64,000 nucleotides of DNA from Onchocerca lupi. Its lineage: Eukaryota; Nematoda; Chromadorea; Rhabditida; Onchocercidae. Of this stretch, positions 23,424-36,800 are shown in pieces. The notes beneath the pieces were generated by a model. It saw nothing but the letters and a program-made list of their open reading frames with translations. It had not been told where the DNA came from and ran no database searches. The stretch spans positions 62,001-126,000 of the forward strand of contig JAOVVO010000036.1 in NCBI GenBank assembly GCA_028564675.1, given 5' to 3'. The position numbers and the translations under genes are program-made. Numbering within the stretch: position 1 is the stretch's first letter; each line of letters starts with the position of its first letter.

Positions 23424-26400
23424 ATGTCGAGCAAAAGAAATGATCAAAGCTTATCTGTAACGGATGACACTTTGGATGGTCAACATGAAGTGAAGGATGA
23501 GGAAATAGATGGCAAAAATAATAGTGAAACTGCTGATGGGGCTAGTTTTTTTCCTTCATTTACATAATTTTTCTTTTTATTTATGTTCAAGATGTTTTCA
23601 TAATTTGTTCACTGTTTTCAGGAGTTTTAAATTGTAGTAATAAACACTTTGAAAGCTGGCGTAATTTAGATATTTTAATTAGCGTGCAATTAAACAAATT
23701 AACTTATATAGCTACCGGAATTATTCTGGCAATCTTTTCTTTTACCGGTAATCTTTTCCTAAAAAATTCATTAAAATTACATTTAGTAACTGATTGTGAG
23801 ATGAAAGAATCATCCATTTCTTTATAGGGCCTAAAAGCTATTTTGGTATTTGTTGTCTCAAGGAAATTTTGGTTTCTATTTGGTCAAGTAATTGCCTGAA
23901 ACAGTGGTTCTGGAAAAAAAATTTTTATTTCATTTATAGATAAATAATATGTATAAAAACAATTCATCTATCTCGGTCATATCACTGCAAAGTTTGGATG
24001 ATGACGATTTCCGAAATCTTCTGAATACTGCTGCAAAACCACAATATAGTAGCCTTCAGAGAAAAAGAAAAGTTTGTTTATTAGCAAATTTTAAATTGAT
24101 AAACTATGTATAAATATAGAAGCAGATGTAGGAAATTATAACAATAATGGAAATTAATAATGTATTAAACTTGTGGCGCTTTTATAGATTATAAATTCAT
24201 AGAGAAGATATGTATGGCGGTGCAAATTTGATGTAGTTGTCTAACATAATCTGTTGCAACATAATCTATTTCCTGTTCGGTCATTTACTGATTTTTCCTA
24301 TTATTATATTATAGAAATTTTAATTGGGAAGCATTCATATTTTTTCCTTATTTTTAGCTACAGCTTAATGGCTCAAACCTGAACAATTGTTTGTTTTGTA
24401 TTGTTTAAAACTTTCTATTGCATTCTATTATAATTTATCTCTTTTTATATTCTTACTTATTTTTTTAACGAGAATTCTCATTTTGAGAATTTTCGCTAGT
24501 CCTAAAACTTTACCTATGAATATTATCAATGTCAAACACATTCATTACATTATAGCTTTCATTATTTTCACCATTTATCAACAAAAAATTTAAACGGATA
24601 TAAATGCAGAGATAAGTCTATTTGAAATTTTAGGATTATCTGCAATTAGATTTAGCTTTTCTAATAGCAATAGCATATAGATATTTCAGAAATCGCAAAA
24701 AACAACAGAATATAGTGGTCGTCGCTCAAGTGATGCTGGAGAAAATTCTGGTCTTTCAGCAGAAGCAGATAATTTACTGGCACAATTTCGACATGAAGCA
24801 GAATTGAATCAACGAAACGCGGATATTGGTTAGTTTTTTATCAAGCTTTTTATGATTCAAAAAAAAAAGAAAGAGAAACAAACGAATATATATTGAAGAT
24901 CTCAAAGATCGCGTAATATAAATAATTATCTCATAACTTATTTAAATTAGATCTGCCTGGTGCTTTTTCTATTTCTTCTATTCATATATTATATTTTTTA
25001 ATTAATTGAAAATATTAGTAGTAAACATTGGATTTTGTTTCAGTTTTTATAGTTTATCTTCATTGTTCATAAATGAAAGTAATTCAATTGTAAATTGTCA
25101 TGAGTTAAAACATAGTAAATTAGAACTAAAGTTATATTACTAAGATATTGTCATGTTTTTCGATGTAAAAATTCTTTCACAATGTATTATTGCTACAAAA
25201 TATTATTGTGGACTGTAGGCTCATTCTCTGGAAATTAAATTTATAAAGAATGAGATGCAGGTCTCTCTCTAATTTTCTCTACCTTATTTTTAGGATATTT
25301 TTTCAGTCTGATTACTTTGAGTTTGGAAAATACATGGTTTAAGTAACTTCCATTAATGATTAGATAATTATACAGCAAAGATATATTTACATAAGAAAAT
25401 AAAACAGTAAGAGGAAAATAGGTCATAAGTCAAAATGAGAACTATAACTGTGCGTTCCACAAATCAGAAATAATATTAAATATATTATAAATATGTATGT
25501 CCTCTTTTCCTTTCTACTCACACCTTTTTTGGGACCTGAAATTATTTATAGTAATTTCGTTAATTTATTTATTTTGGGATCTGAAATTCATTAATTTAGT
25601 CATTTCCTATCTTCAGTATGTTGAGAAATAGCGCGGATTGGGAACAGTGACCAAAACGTAGTTGCCGAAAATATTTAAGGTTCGAGCCATATCTGCTACA
25701 TTAGTATGGCCCTAAAAATACTTACCAAATGATCTTGGAAGCGGTAAAGCAGCAGGTTTTTCGAATGCTTTTCCCAAACCTGAAATGGAATTCCACATTT
25801 AATCTAAATTAGAGGAAAATTGGCTGCAGTTATGTTGCGTAAAAATTACTGTTATTATTTGATGTTGGCTTTTCATTTTTCTATCATTTTCGGCAAGAAT
25901 CTAGCTTATCTTACAAGCTCAGATTCATCACATTACATGTTATGTAAGAATTTGTTTTCCTATCAGACCGTTGCTCCATAACAATTCCAGACATTCTTAA
26001 AAAGTTAGGAATGCATGTATTTGTATGTGTATTTTGACAATTATCTAATAAAATCAAAATAACCGCAGAGTTGGGCAACTCACTTTCAACTTCATATCAT
26101 CTACATGCTTGGTTCGATTCTTAGATTTTGCTGAGATTATCAATCTTGTGTGAAATACCTTTACCTGTTTTTCCGTTACATAATTCGAATTTGCAAGTTC
26201 TGCACAACATTCCTTGAATATTTACCCGATCGCATGTCGGTGAACAACCTTTTCGTAAACCTGCAAAACTTTATTGAAGAAAATCTCAACGAATACATCA
26301 AGTCTCAGTATTCTTAGTGTAAACGTGAATTTGAAGATTCCTTTACTTTGAACATAGTTGAATCATTTATATCTGAATATTTTGAGAGGCGTTTTAAAAT

Positions 26401-29400
26401 TCCTTATTATAATCATTTCTCGAAATATACAAATCCGTTGACGACATATATTTATTTCGTGAGTAGATTGGAATTCATATTTTTATTGCTGTAATATGAA
26501 AGAATAATTTTAAAATCTCGGGAAATTTCTAAAAAAGAAGTAGAAAAGAAATATAGGAATTTGAATGGGAGCGTCCCACGAAGTCGAGTTTTTTGACTTT
26601 CTCTCTTTGCTTTCCTTGTTTTTCCATATAACAGGGTCAGGAGATCTGGCATTCAAATCAGATGTATGTTATGTTTAAATTCGAAGAACTTTTACCATTC
26701 AGTTTCGTATCATAATTTTCAGCAATAGTGAAACACTCATTATTTTTTGGGCACAATTCTTCTCGTGGATCAGCGCAGTCTTCAGGACCATCACAACTGT
26801 AACATTTTAGACATTTTCCTGAAATTGCTAAATCTCGTAGTGATCTGAGTTTTGGTAGTTTGATTGTATTTGAAATAGAATGACAAAGAACTAGAATTTA
26901 GTGAAAAATAATGTGAAATGAAATTTGAAAATAAGTTTAGTGGTTGAAGTAGAAAATAATCTGTTTTAACTTGTAAGATAATAGACAAAAGATGGTTATG
27001 GTATAAAAGATGCTGAAGTGAATTAACCAGTTGAATCAGATATACAATAGAAATAATGGATCAAAAAGCAAAAACACAAAAAAATTATCTGCACAGAGCA
27101 TTAGATGAAGTATAGTAAGTTGCAGATTAGTTGCTACACTATCACTTAAAATTCAAATTACTAAGCAATGCTTTAAGTGCTTAGTTTTCTTAATCAAGGT
27201 CTTGATTTTCTTAATAAGCAAAGTATTAATTAAATCCGAGCAAATTACAATCAAGTTTCTGACTTAGGTTGAATTATGCTGAAGTTATTGATTAAAACAT
27301 TAAGAATGAAATATAAATAACCAGTCTTAAAGTCGTTTTTTTCGGAGATAATTTTTTTTCTTTTGATATCATTTGGTTATCACCGTCTTTAGATTGTTGG
27401 TTATTATTGCAGTTCATAATTTCGATGCATTGATGAAAAAAAAATTTTTTTTTCACGGATCTTTCATCGCGAAAGGCAATTGAGTCACAATCAAAAAGTA
27501 GTAAACAAACCATATTTGAAGCAGCCTGATACTACTACTAGCCAAAATACGGGACGCATTGATGATAATGATTTTATAGATCTTCCGCCTACTATTTATC
27601 TTTTATCCTTTTATTTCTTTGGTGAAATAGATGAAGTGTGGTGCTAGAATTGAAAAACCTGGAATTAAAGCATAGATTTTTAGAGTTGTAATGAATTAGA
27701 AGCTATGCTTCAACTTTTAAAATTAAATCAGCGAGTAGTTAAAACCATAAAAGTATTCCAAATATCAATCATATTTCCAAAACTTTAAAAACAATTAAAA
27801 AATAATAACACAATTCGAGAGCCAGTACATTATTTCTTAATAAAATTTGAGAAATATTTTGAAAATTGTGGAAAATATTTTGAAAATGTGGGAAATATTT
27901 TGAAAATTCTAAGAAAATTTCTGAGAATACAAAAAATTAAGAACTTATGACAGATTAAAGATTTGTAATTTTAGAACTGGAAAACTGTAAAATCCGAGTC
28001 AGTTTTGTTTCTATGTTTGGATAGATTTATCCAGATGAAAATATTTGCTTTGACTTTCTGTGTTAGTGGTTTGCAAACAATTGGCCTTTCAGAAAATACT
28101 TAGTTCCAGACTTGTATAATCATTTAAGAAATCTAAAATTAAAGTTATTTATTTTCCATTTTGCTTAAGCATGCTGTTTTCTTATAGGTTAAGTGTCGAT
28201 CATATTGTGAAATATATATATATATTTTTTCCACCTGTAAAGCTTTTGCAATGCTCTTGTTATAATTGAATTTCTTTATTCGTTGTTCTATTTTACTTAA
28301 GGTTTTTTTATTTCGTATATTTTATTATGTTTGGACTTGAATAGTTTTGTCATATTCTGCAAAGTTTCAGCACTATTATTTAAATTGAATTAGGGCAATA
28401 AAATTTGCGCAAGTGAAAGAAATCAGAGGAAGATGGAGTGTGCGAAATATTTATGGGAATATCAAGCATTGGATTGTTAGTCATTAACTATCCTATAATC
28501 GATATGAAATTGCATCTTTTTACATTCCGTCCACCAATATAATTATTAAATAAAGACCACTTGAGCCGTAGAAATTGAATCGGACGTGAATGCAAATGTT
28601 AGCTGATGGGTTAATATTAAATGTTTTCAGAATAATGAAATAGTTCAAGTAGAAATAAATTTTTGGATGAATCACAATTTCTTATTTTTGTTTAGAGAAA
28701 TGTAAAGATGAAGTAGTAAAATACAATTAGAAGTTCTTTTTGTAATTAGAAGCAATTGTTATTGAAGAAGATTATGAATGATGTGTGCGCGTCATTATGC
28801 CGATTACTCCGGAAAAAAGAAGAGAATGGAAGCGGAAAATGAAAGGGAACTGATACTTTTGAAAGTGTTTGCATGAGGATGAATGGGTTTTTGATCTTGC
28901 AAGCTAGGAAACTTGCTAAACTGAAAATTACTGGTGTTTATGCGGAAATATGTATAGATAATAGATATCGATAATAAGGAGAAGGATTCAAAGAAAGCCC
29001 AAATGTATTGTAAAGTGAGGAAAAATGAACAAATATCGAGAAATGAGTACAAGAAAAAATTGAAATTTGCAATTAAATCCAACGTAAAAGAATATTTGAG
29101 AATGAATGAAAAGAGATGAAGCATTAGGAGTAAACAATTTCTCGCTTTAGTTTCTTCCACTTTTTAAAGAGATGGTGTGAAATGAATAAATATCGCTGTG
29201 CTCATCAATCTTTTCACTGGCCTCCAATTAAAATTTTTGCGAAATGTTGACTTATACTGATAAGCGCGATTATTCTATTTTAACACGAATCCTTGCTGAG
29301 CCTATGGATCGAAAGAGAAGAAAAAGTGTTGAGAGGATATTTTTGATATCTTCGAAAGTATGACATTTTGCGTTCAAGAACTTTCACTTATACTACAACT

Positions 29401-30797
29401 AATATGTTATATATTTCTGTGCTGTTACGGTGATCATCCAATCGAAGACCTGTGGAATATCTAGACAAATTGTTCATAGAAACAAGATGATTAAGCTGTA
29501 CTAGACAAGTAGCTGTAGACATTAAAACATCAATGGGTGTTATCAAGACTTCAAGACATGTTGGGGATAAAAAATTTATGTCACTCGAATTTTCGAACTA
29601 AAATTAAAATCGAATTCAGATGTAACTAAATTGAATATTGCAACAGGAGAAAGGACGATATTATACTGATCGAAAACGAGAAAAGTAAATAAAGAGCTTT
29701 GCAAGAGGACGACGAGTATACGCAGCATACGATCGTACAAACTGATAATACGAAGACAAGGAAAACCAAATGTTGTCGTTTATATTCTGCATCAATCAAT
29801 AATTCTTATTTAATTATGAACTATTTCTTTTTGTTAATTGAGACAAATCGAAAAGAAAAGGGAAAGAATTGCTGATATGGTGAAATGAAGGCAATGAGTT
29901 GTCGATTTTTTCAATAGAATTAGATGAAATACATGTTGCATTTAGATGTAAAAAGCTAGAAAAAGTAGCTATCACTTTGATCATTAGTCCCAACTAATTT
30001 AACCTTTTGATACTTTTCTATCAAAGTTGATTATAACTTAATGAGCAACGAATATTAAGTAAGTTGTATGAACTATTGCTATTTGGATTCGCCATTATTT
30101 ATAATATTTCACTTCACATTTCTATTTATTTAAAGTATATGTTTATATGTGCATGTATGTGATATCTTCATGCGTCATGTTTTATATTCGGGAAGATTTT
30201 TTCTATTAATTCCGAAATTTTATATCCTTTTGAAACTGAACTAAATTTTTCTGATTAAAGAAAGAGATATTAATATAATTTCAAGCATTTATTGTAATCG
30301 ATCTGAAGTTAAGTATAAACCTAACTAACAATCAGTTCCTTGAATTCAAATGTTTTATCTTACTTGCTGACTTTCTTCAGTAAATACTATTGCTTTTAAT
30401 TATCATCTATGGAGAAGTGGAAGAAGAAATATTTATAAGATAAAAATTATCACTGAGATGAAGGAGAGTGTTAAATTTGTTGCTAACAGATAGATTTCTT
30501 CTCTATCATCATCGCATCGTTCTATCCAGATGTATTTTAATGATTACCGTTCAGATGGCAGCTGTACTTTTGCATCAATTAATATAAATATATATATGTG
30601 TGTGTGTGTGTGTGTGTTTTTTGAAATGTGAAGAGAAAAAGTGAAAGAAGAAGGAAGAAGTTTAGCGATGTTGGTGATAGTGTGGCGGTGAGGGAAAAGG
30701 AACTTCTCTGTCTGTTGCATTCGCTTCTATACATCATTTCCTCTTCTCATCTCTTTGACCTCTCAAGTTGTTTACTCTTGAATCTATACTCTTCTAT

Positions 30798-30836
<39 letters not shown>

Positions 30837-33800
30837 AAAGTTTGTTAATATAGTTGAATGATAGGGCTCGGTTATTATAAGTGCATTACTAATACCATAC
30901 CATGCATTTTCTCATCCATTTTGACATCAGTTTGAGAGTATTACGCAACAAATTATTTCTTTGTCAAAATGAAAATTTACGATTGTCAATTATATTATTG
31001 CATCATTCTGGAATGATTTTATTTGACGCCTCGATTAATGGATGGGGAACTTTATCGAGTTGAAGATTGTAATTTGTTACTTTTGCTGAATTCGAGATCC
31101 TTTTTTTACAATCCAACTTCTATGTCATATGCTTGTTTAGCTAAGTTAATAGTTGAGAGCTTCCATCAAAATTTAATTCTAATAATCTAAGATATCTGTA
31201 TATTCTTTATTCGGATTTTTTTACGATCAAGTCACTACGATGTGATTTGACATCATTCTTTTTATGATTAAATAAATCTAACATTTGTCAACAAATTCAT
31301 CAATAACCAAACTGATTTACAAATTATTTTAATATTCATAGAATTTCTCATTTTATTCCGGAAAAATAATTTGTAAAAAGCCAAAGAATAGGGCGTTTGT
31401 AAAACAATTTACGAAAAAGGGACAGCAAATATTTCCTTCCTTCATAATTGAAAAATAATTGTTCATTCTCTTTATCTTAAAAGTATTTTTGGATATATGA
31501 CATTAATTTTACCGCTACTATTAATTACAGTTACAACATAGAACGAGATGATGTTTCGACTTTATTCGAATTTCCTCATGTACTTTTATTTTTTATTTTT
31601 AATTTTTTTGTGCAAATTCCGGAGAATTTATGCTTTATAGTACTTTTCTTCATTGTTTTTCTTGAAAGTATTTAATGTTTAGAGCCTTCTGCTATGTTTA
31701 TTTTCTTGATCTGGTTGCTTATGTTCGATTTTATACTGTCTGAATATAACATTTGAGGCTGCTTTATTAGTTGCTGAAGAGTTTTTTCAGCTTGAAGAAT
31801 CTGTAACTCTTCTTTTTTATTCGCCTTATGTTGCTTGAGTTCAAAACTTTTTTTCAAAACGAATCACAAACTCTTTTGATTCGGTTATTGAACAATCATT
31901 GACGTTAGATCCTGATTTCTATTATTTTGTGATATGTAGAAGAGTCTTTTTATGTGTTAATTAGTTGATCAGAGTGTTTGTAACGAATAGTAAATTTGAT
32001 AGGATTCAAAAGCTGAAAATGCTCTTTTAACTATGTTAGAATAGTCCCAGTGCTGATTACGTAAGAGATTCAAGTATTACAGGATTTTCATATTCGATTG
32101 TGTTATATGAAATTGTTTGCAAACATGGTGAACAGCTGTTGTAAAGGATATAATTTTCAGATTTTTTTTATAAAAATTGCTTTAAATTTAGTTACTTTAT
32201 ATTGATTGCTTAAAATTTTTTTGACTGAAGTTATCGTTCATAGGATTCAATTTGTAATGTATTTAAGTAAATTTGCACACTGACTGCCGTTGAAGCGAAC
32301 TGATTCCTCTAAGTTCTATGGTCTTAAAGTTGTTTTTGCCATATTTTATTATATACGGAAATGTACTTATGTCCATTCGATAGTTGTGAAGACATGATGT
32401 GTAAGGCATAGGGTTTTCGTGAAGCAGCCAATAAATGAATTTTATTTTCTTGAATTCTTAGTGAAAAACATATGCTCTCCTTGCAATGGCCTTTTAAGCG
32501 GAGAAGGGAGCATGAACTGAAAGAAGTCAATATATCCATCCATCACATTTAATGAATTGTTGACAAGTCTCATGGATCTGTTCGCTTTTATACTATGCCT
32601 TTTTTCTTCCAGAAAGAGGAGAGCAGCAAAGGACAGTAACGGCCTTTATCAACGAAGCTGCTGCGACATCACGTGCATGCGAACTTCTGGGGAAGTATAC
32701 TGAATCGGTTAGTGTTACTTCTTTCGGTTTTAATTTTTACTTTAAGTTGCTAATGTATAATGATGTTCATTCCACTTTGAGGTATGGGACAGGAAGGAGC
32801 GAAGCAACAGGAGTCTCAATCGTGGAATTGATCTGAATTATAAATATAAGGAATTTTTCTTTTTTCCGAAACTTTTGTGAAATTTTCTCATTTTGCTGTG
32901 GTTGTTTTTTTTTTCTCTTTTTTTCTATTATTATTATTATAAAGTTTGACAAAATCTTAGAAAGCTTTAGTGGGATTCAACAAATTTGTAAATTTAAAGT
33001 TTTTTCTCATGAATTAATAAAGAACATATAATTCAAATACATCCAACTTCATATAGTATGAAGACAATTTTTTACGTACAGTTGGGGATGATGAATTACT
33101 TTGAAGACATTCAAAAGATCGTGTAGAAATACTTTTCTTGCTGAACTAACTGAATGATATGTTTATTAAGCGGACATGGAATTTCCATTATTGAGTTTAT
33201 TCGTGATTATCGAAATTATCGCCACCCAATAATTGCATATTACCAATGGAGAGTTTGTGTATTTACCACTAAAGAGAGAATATGTTTCATCAGACTGTTA
33301 ATAAATTCGTTTGCAGTTAAGAATTAATGGTCAAAAGAATTAAAGCTTATCTCTGCTTTTTTCTCTTCCGCCTTTCTTACACAAAAGCTAGAATATTTTA
33401 CTTTCACCTAAATCAGTTTTAAAATTACGCTACAATTCAGTTTGATCTGTCTTACTGTTTCTTAGTTTGCCTGCTTGTTGGCATCCTGTACCTTCTTTGT
33501 GGAGTTTCTAGCTAATATCGAAATATTTGTATTCGACATTAGCAAAGATAAGTTGAACAGCTGTTCGTGCTAGTCATATAATTGTCTTTTTTGCGCAGAT
33601 CTTGAAATTAACTGTGAGTTGTTTAGTTCGCAAGATTAGTATTAAGCAGTCATATCTAACCTTAAATCATTTCACCAAATAAAACCAATATTACACTTCT
33701 TTACTTTGCAAGGTGGATCGACATCTTGATAAAATATGAATTCTATTTAACACGACTAAATACAAAAGTAATTAGCACAATGTGGGCTTATCCTTACCGT

Positions 33801-36800
33801 CATCAAACATAATTTTTGGTATTTGATGAAATTATATTTGATGTTATGTTCAGTAAATTGCCACGAATAGTCTAATACACTATAGAGCATGAAATATGAT
33901 AATTCCATTTGTTCTTTTTTTAACTTGTTTTCTTAACAATGCTACGAAATGCTTATAATTTTGCAATCCATATTGTATAATCATTATCGGATGGTTATGA
34001 TCGGTTGAATTAAAGGAATATTTATACTGATGCAATATCTTGTTATGTTATCGTTCATCGCCCATTACTTATTTATTATTGTAATGGTGAAATCTTGAAC
34101 TATTGAATGTTAATGCTAGTTTATCTGCATATCAAGTGAACTAATGTATTTGTGATATGAATTACCAAGATCATCATTATTTAATTAGAACTATTTAAGT
34201 TCTAATTAATCAACATTGAGCGTTTCAGGAAAGCTGGGAATCACGTCTACCGTCGAAGCATGTTAAATATGGAAATAACTGCGCCAGTAACTATTGTAAT
34301 ACCAAAGACTTCCTAAGGTTAAATTTAACTTCGGATGGATCGTCCAAGATTGCAGTTGAACAAAAATTTATTCGTGCAATGGCTAACAATGATGTCATGA
34401 ACAGTAACGACAACCTTACTTCGGGGGATATCTCACGTGCAACGCAAACAGTTGATAAACCATCCGGTCTTGTTATAAATTTTAAGTAAGTTCTATTGGA
34501 TTTGAATGGATTTGGAACAAAATTGTGTATACTTGCTTGTGTATACTAGTTGTGTATACTTGCTCATCTTTTGAGAATATAAGTATATTAATTTGAAGAA
34601 TATGAATTGTTAAATAGTGGAGAAAAGTTAGAAGTCAGTGATTATATTGTTTTTTTGTAAAGCATATAATTGTTTTAGTGAATTGAATTCGGTACCTTCA
34701 ATAGAAAATGGATGCGTGAATACGAACAAATTAGCGTACATTGATGAGGATAAACGTACAAGCGAGTCTTATCGGTATGTTTGTTGTTAAATGCAGTATT
34801 TTCATTAAGAAAATATTCTACTGTATAGTTAATAATATTAATTTATCGGATTAATAGAATATTGCACTTTCTTGAATTATGAGTGTAACATTCAGTTAAA
34901 TATGTTAAGTCAGTTAGAATTTCAAATGTATTTTTAGTTTAAATATGCCCGTAGGAGAGAATCAAGATGATCACATAAATGGTAGTGGTTTCAAGAATTT
35001 TTACACGCAAGGCAATTCGATTCAAGAGGTAATCCCTTTTTGCGCTTTCTTTTCATAAGAAAATAAGATTTAGTGAAATTATAATTGATTAATTGCTAAA
35101 CGCAATAATTGGTTCCATCTTCTATTCAAATCTGAATGTATCAATTGCGTCAGCTGAAAGATTCAGTTGAAATCAGAAAGATTCAGTCTGAAGAACTGGG
35201 TAAGATTATTTCATATTTCGCTTTAATCAACTACTTTTAATATAACAATTTCTGAAATATTGAAAACTTTCATTTATATTTATAACAATGAATAAGGGAG
35301 ACATGCGACAAATGTCTGCCGCAACTGCAATCGTAATGCGCAATGAAATGAAATTTGCTATCAGTTTCAATCAATTTGAAATTAACTAACCTGACAAACA
35401 TGAGAAATCGATTTCGTTTCAAATAGCATGCGAAATTTATAAATAAAATAAAGGAAGATTGTGGCAAGAAATAGATAGAACGGAAGTACTGGATTCATGT
35501 GAAATTAAGTTCAGTTGCAATTGTTTCCGCAAATTCATTTCCTTACTTAGTGATATTAAAGTGTAATGTAAAAATACGATTTGAGTCAGAAGACGAGAAA
35601 ATTGATTAATGTTCAAGTTCGTTTTTTTTTTAAACAACAAACGTTAATTTTTTTTCCTGCTCTACTGATTTCGAGATTCTTGAATACGTCATTCTTTATT
35701 TCTTTGTTAAGACAATGAAATTGTTCTAGACTTGAAAATCTTTAACACTGCATTCTTTTTATTGTTTGTCCAAGCGTTTGACCTACAGTAATTCAGCTAG
35801 TAGTGCGGGAAAATTTTCTGATCCTATTCTGTTTGGTGATTCTCTCACTTATATACATATATATATATAAAAGAATATATATATAACTAAATGGAGTAAT
35901 GTTGAGCAAACCAGTCACAGGAATATTTCTTGTTTTCTTCTTTGAAATAATGTGAATTTGAATCACAAGAATTTTTTAATTTTGAATCAGTTCTACTTTG
36001 TTCCGTTCGTGTTTTTTTAAGTATTGACAATAATGATGTCGAGAAATTTCCAAAAATTTTATTTAAATACATCGAAGCATAAGAAGTATTACTTAAGCCA
36101 AGTGTTGCAGAGTAGCATATGTAGTCCGTTTCATTGTTTGATGAGGAAGATTTCATTGCGGACTTCATTTTTAAGCTTTCATTTATGGGTGATAATGAAA
36201 ATTAGCCGTTTTTTTGTTGTTTTATTTTCTATTTTGAAGCATTGCATCTTACCTGAACGTTTAATCTGATAAGGGAAAACCCGAAATGGACTTCATCACT
36301 TGTTAACTCTTCCTCTTTCTCTTATTGGCAAGAAATCCATCCAAAAAGTAGGACGATCTATTTCTGTGGCATCTGAAAATGTAGCGATCGATCAGATTTG
36401 TATCTTGTGATTAAATTATCATGAAGAGATGATTTGGCGGGTTATCGGTTTCTGGCAATGTTCCTAAAGATATTAAACTCGTAACAATATCAAGACCCTT
36501 GCAGATTTGTTTCAACCGTTTGTAATCGCATTATATCATTCTGAATATTACGTCATTGCTTCTTTTTTTAGTCTACGAGGAATTGAATTTTGATCATTTA
36601 CGAAAATGGGACTCCGAAGTGATTCGTATTTTTTAGGTTGATTGTATGGAACCGAAGCCTTAGTTTTTTTTTTTTTTAGTAAAATTAATGAAAGAGAAAA
36701 TGGAAATGAGAAAACATTACAGATTCGAGCACTAAACGATAGTGAAGACGAAGAAGTGATGCTGAACATTATGTCGGAAGTTTCAAAAGAACGTGAAAAT

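Larger units (their letters stand above)
28000..32612. other. Intron remainder of the large gene, no further exon recognised
   Basis: AT-rich intron sequence right of the nested Ly6 gene. It should contain the missing 5' exon(s) of that gene on the minus strand, but no start with a phase-1 donor could be picked with confidence. Two TA/TG dinucleotide tracts are present (30590-30617 and 30799-30836). Confidence 0.5.

Noticed and set aside
28804..29160. Hydrophobic minus-strand frame considered as a signal-peptide exon for the nested Ly6 gene
   Set aside because: No ATG at the frame start and no phase-1 donor after the hydrophobic stretch; Phe/Ser/Leu bias is typical of AT-rich antisense noise.
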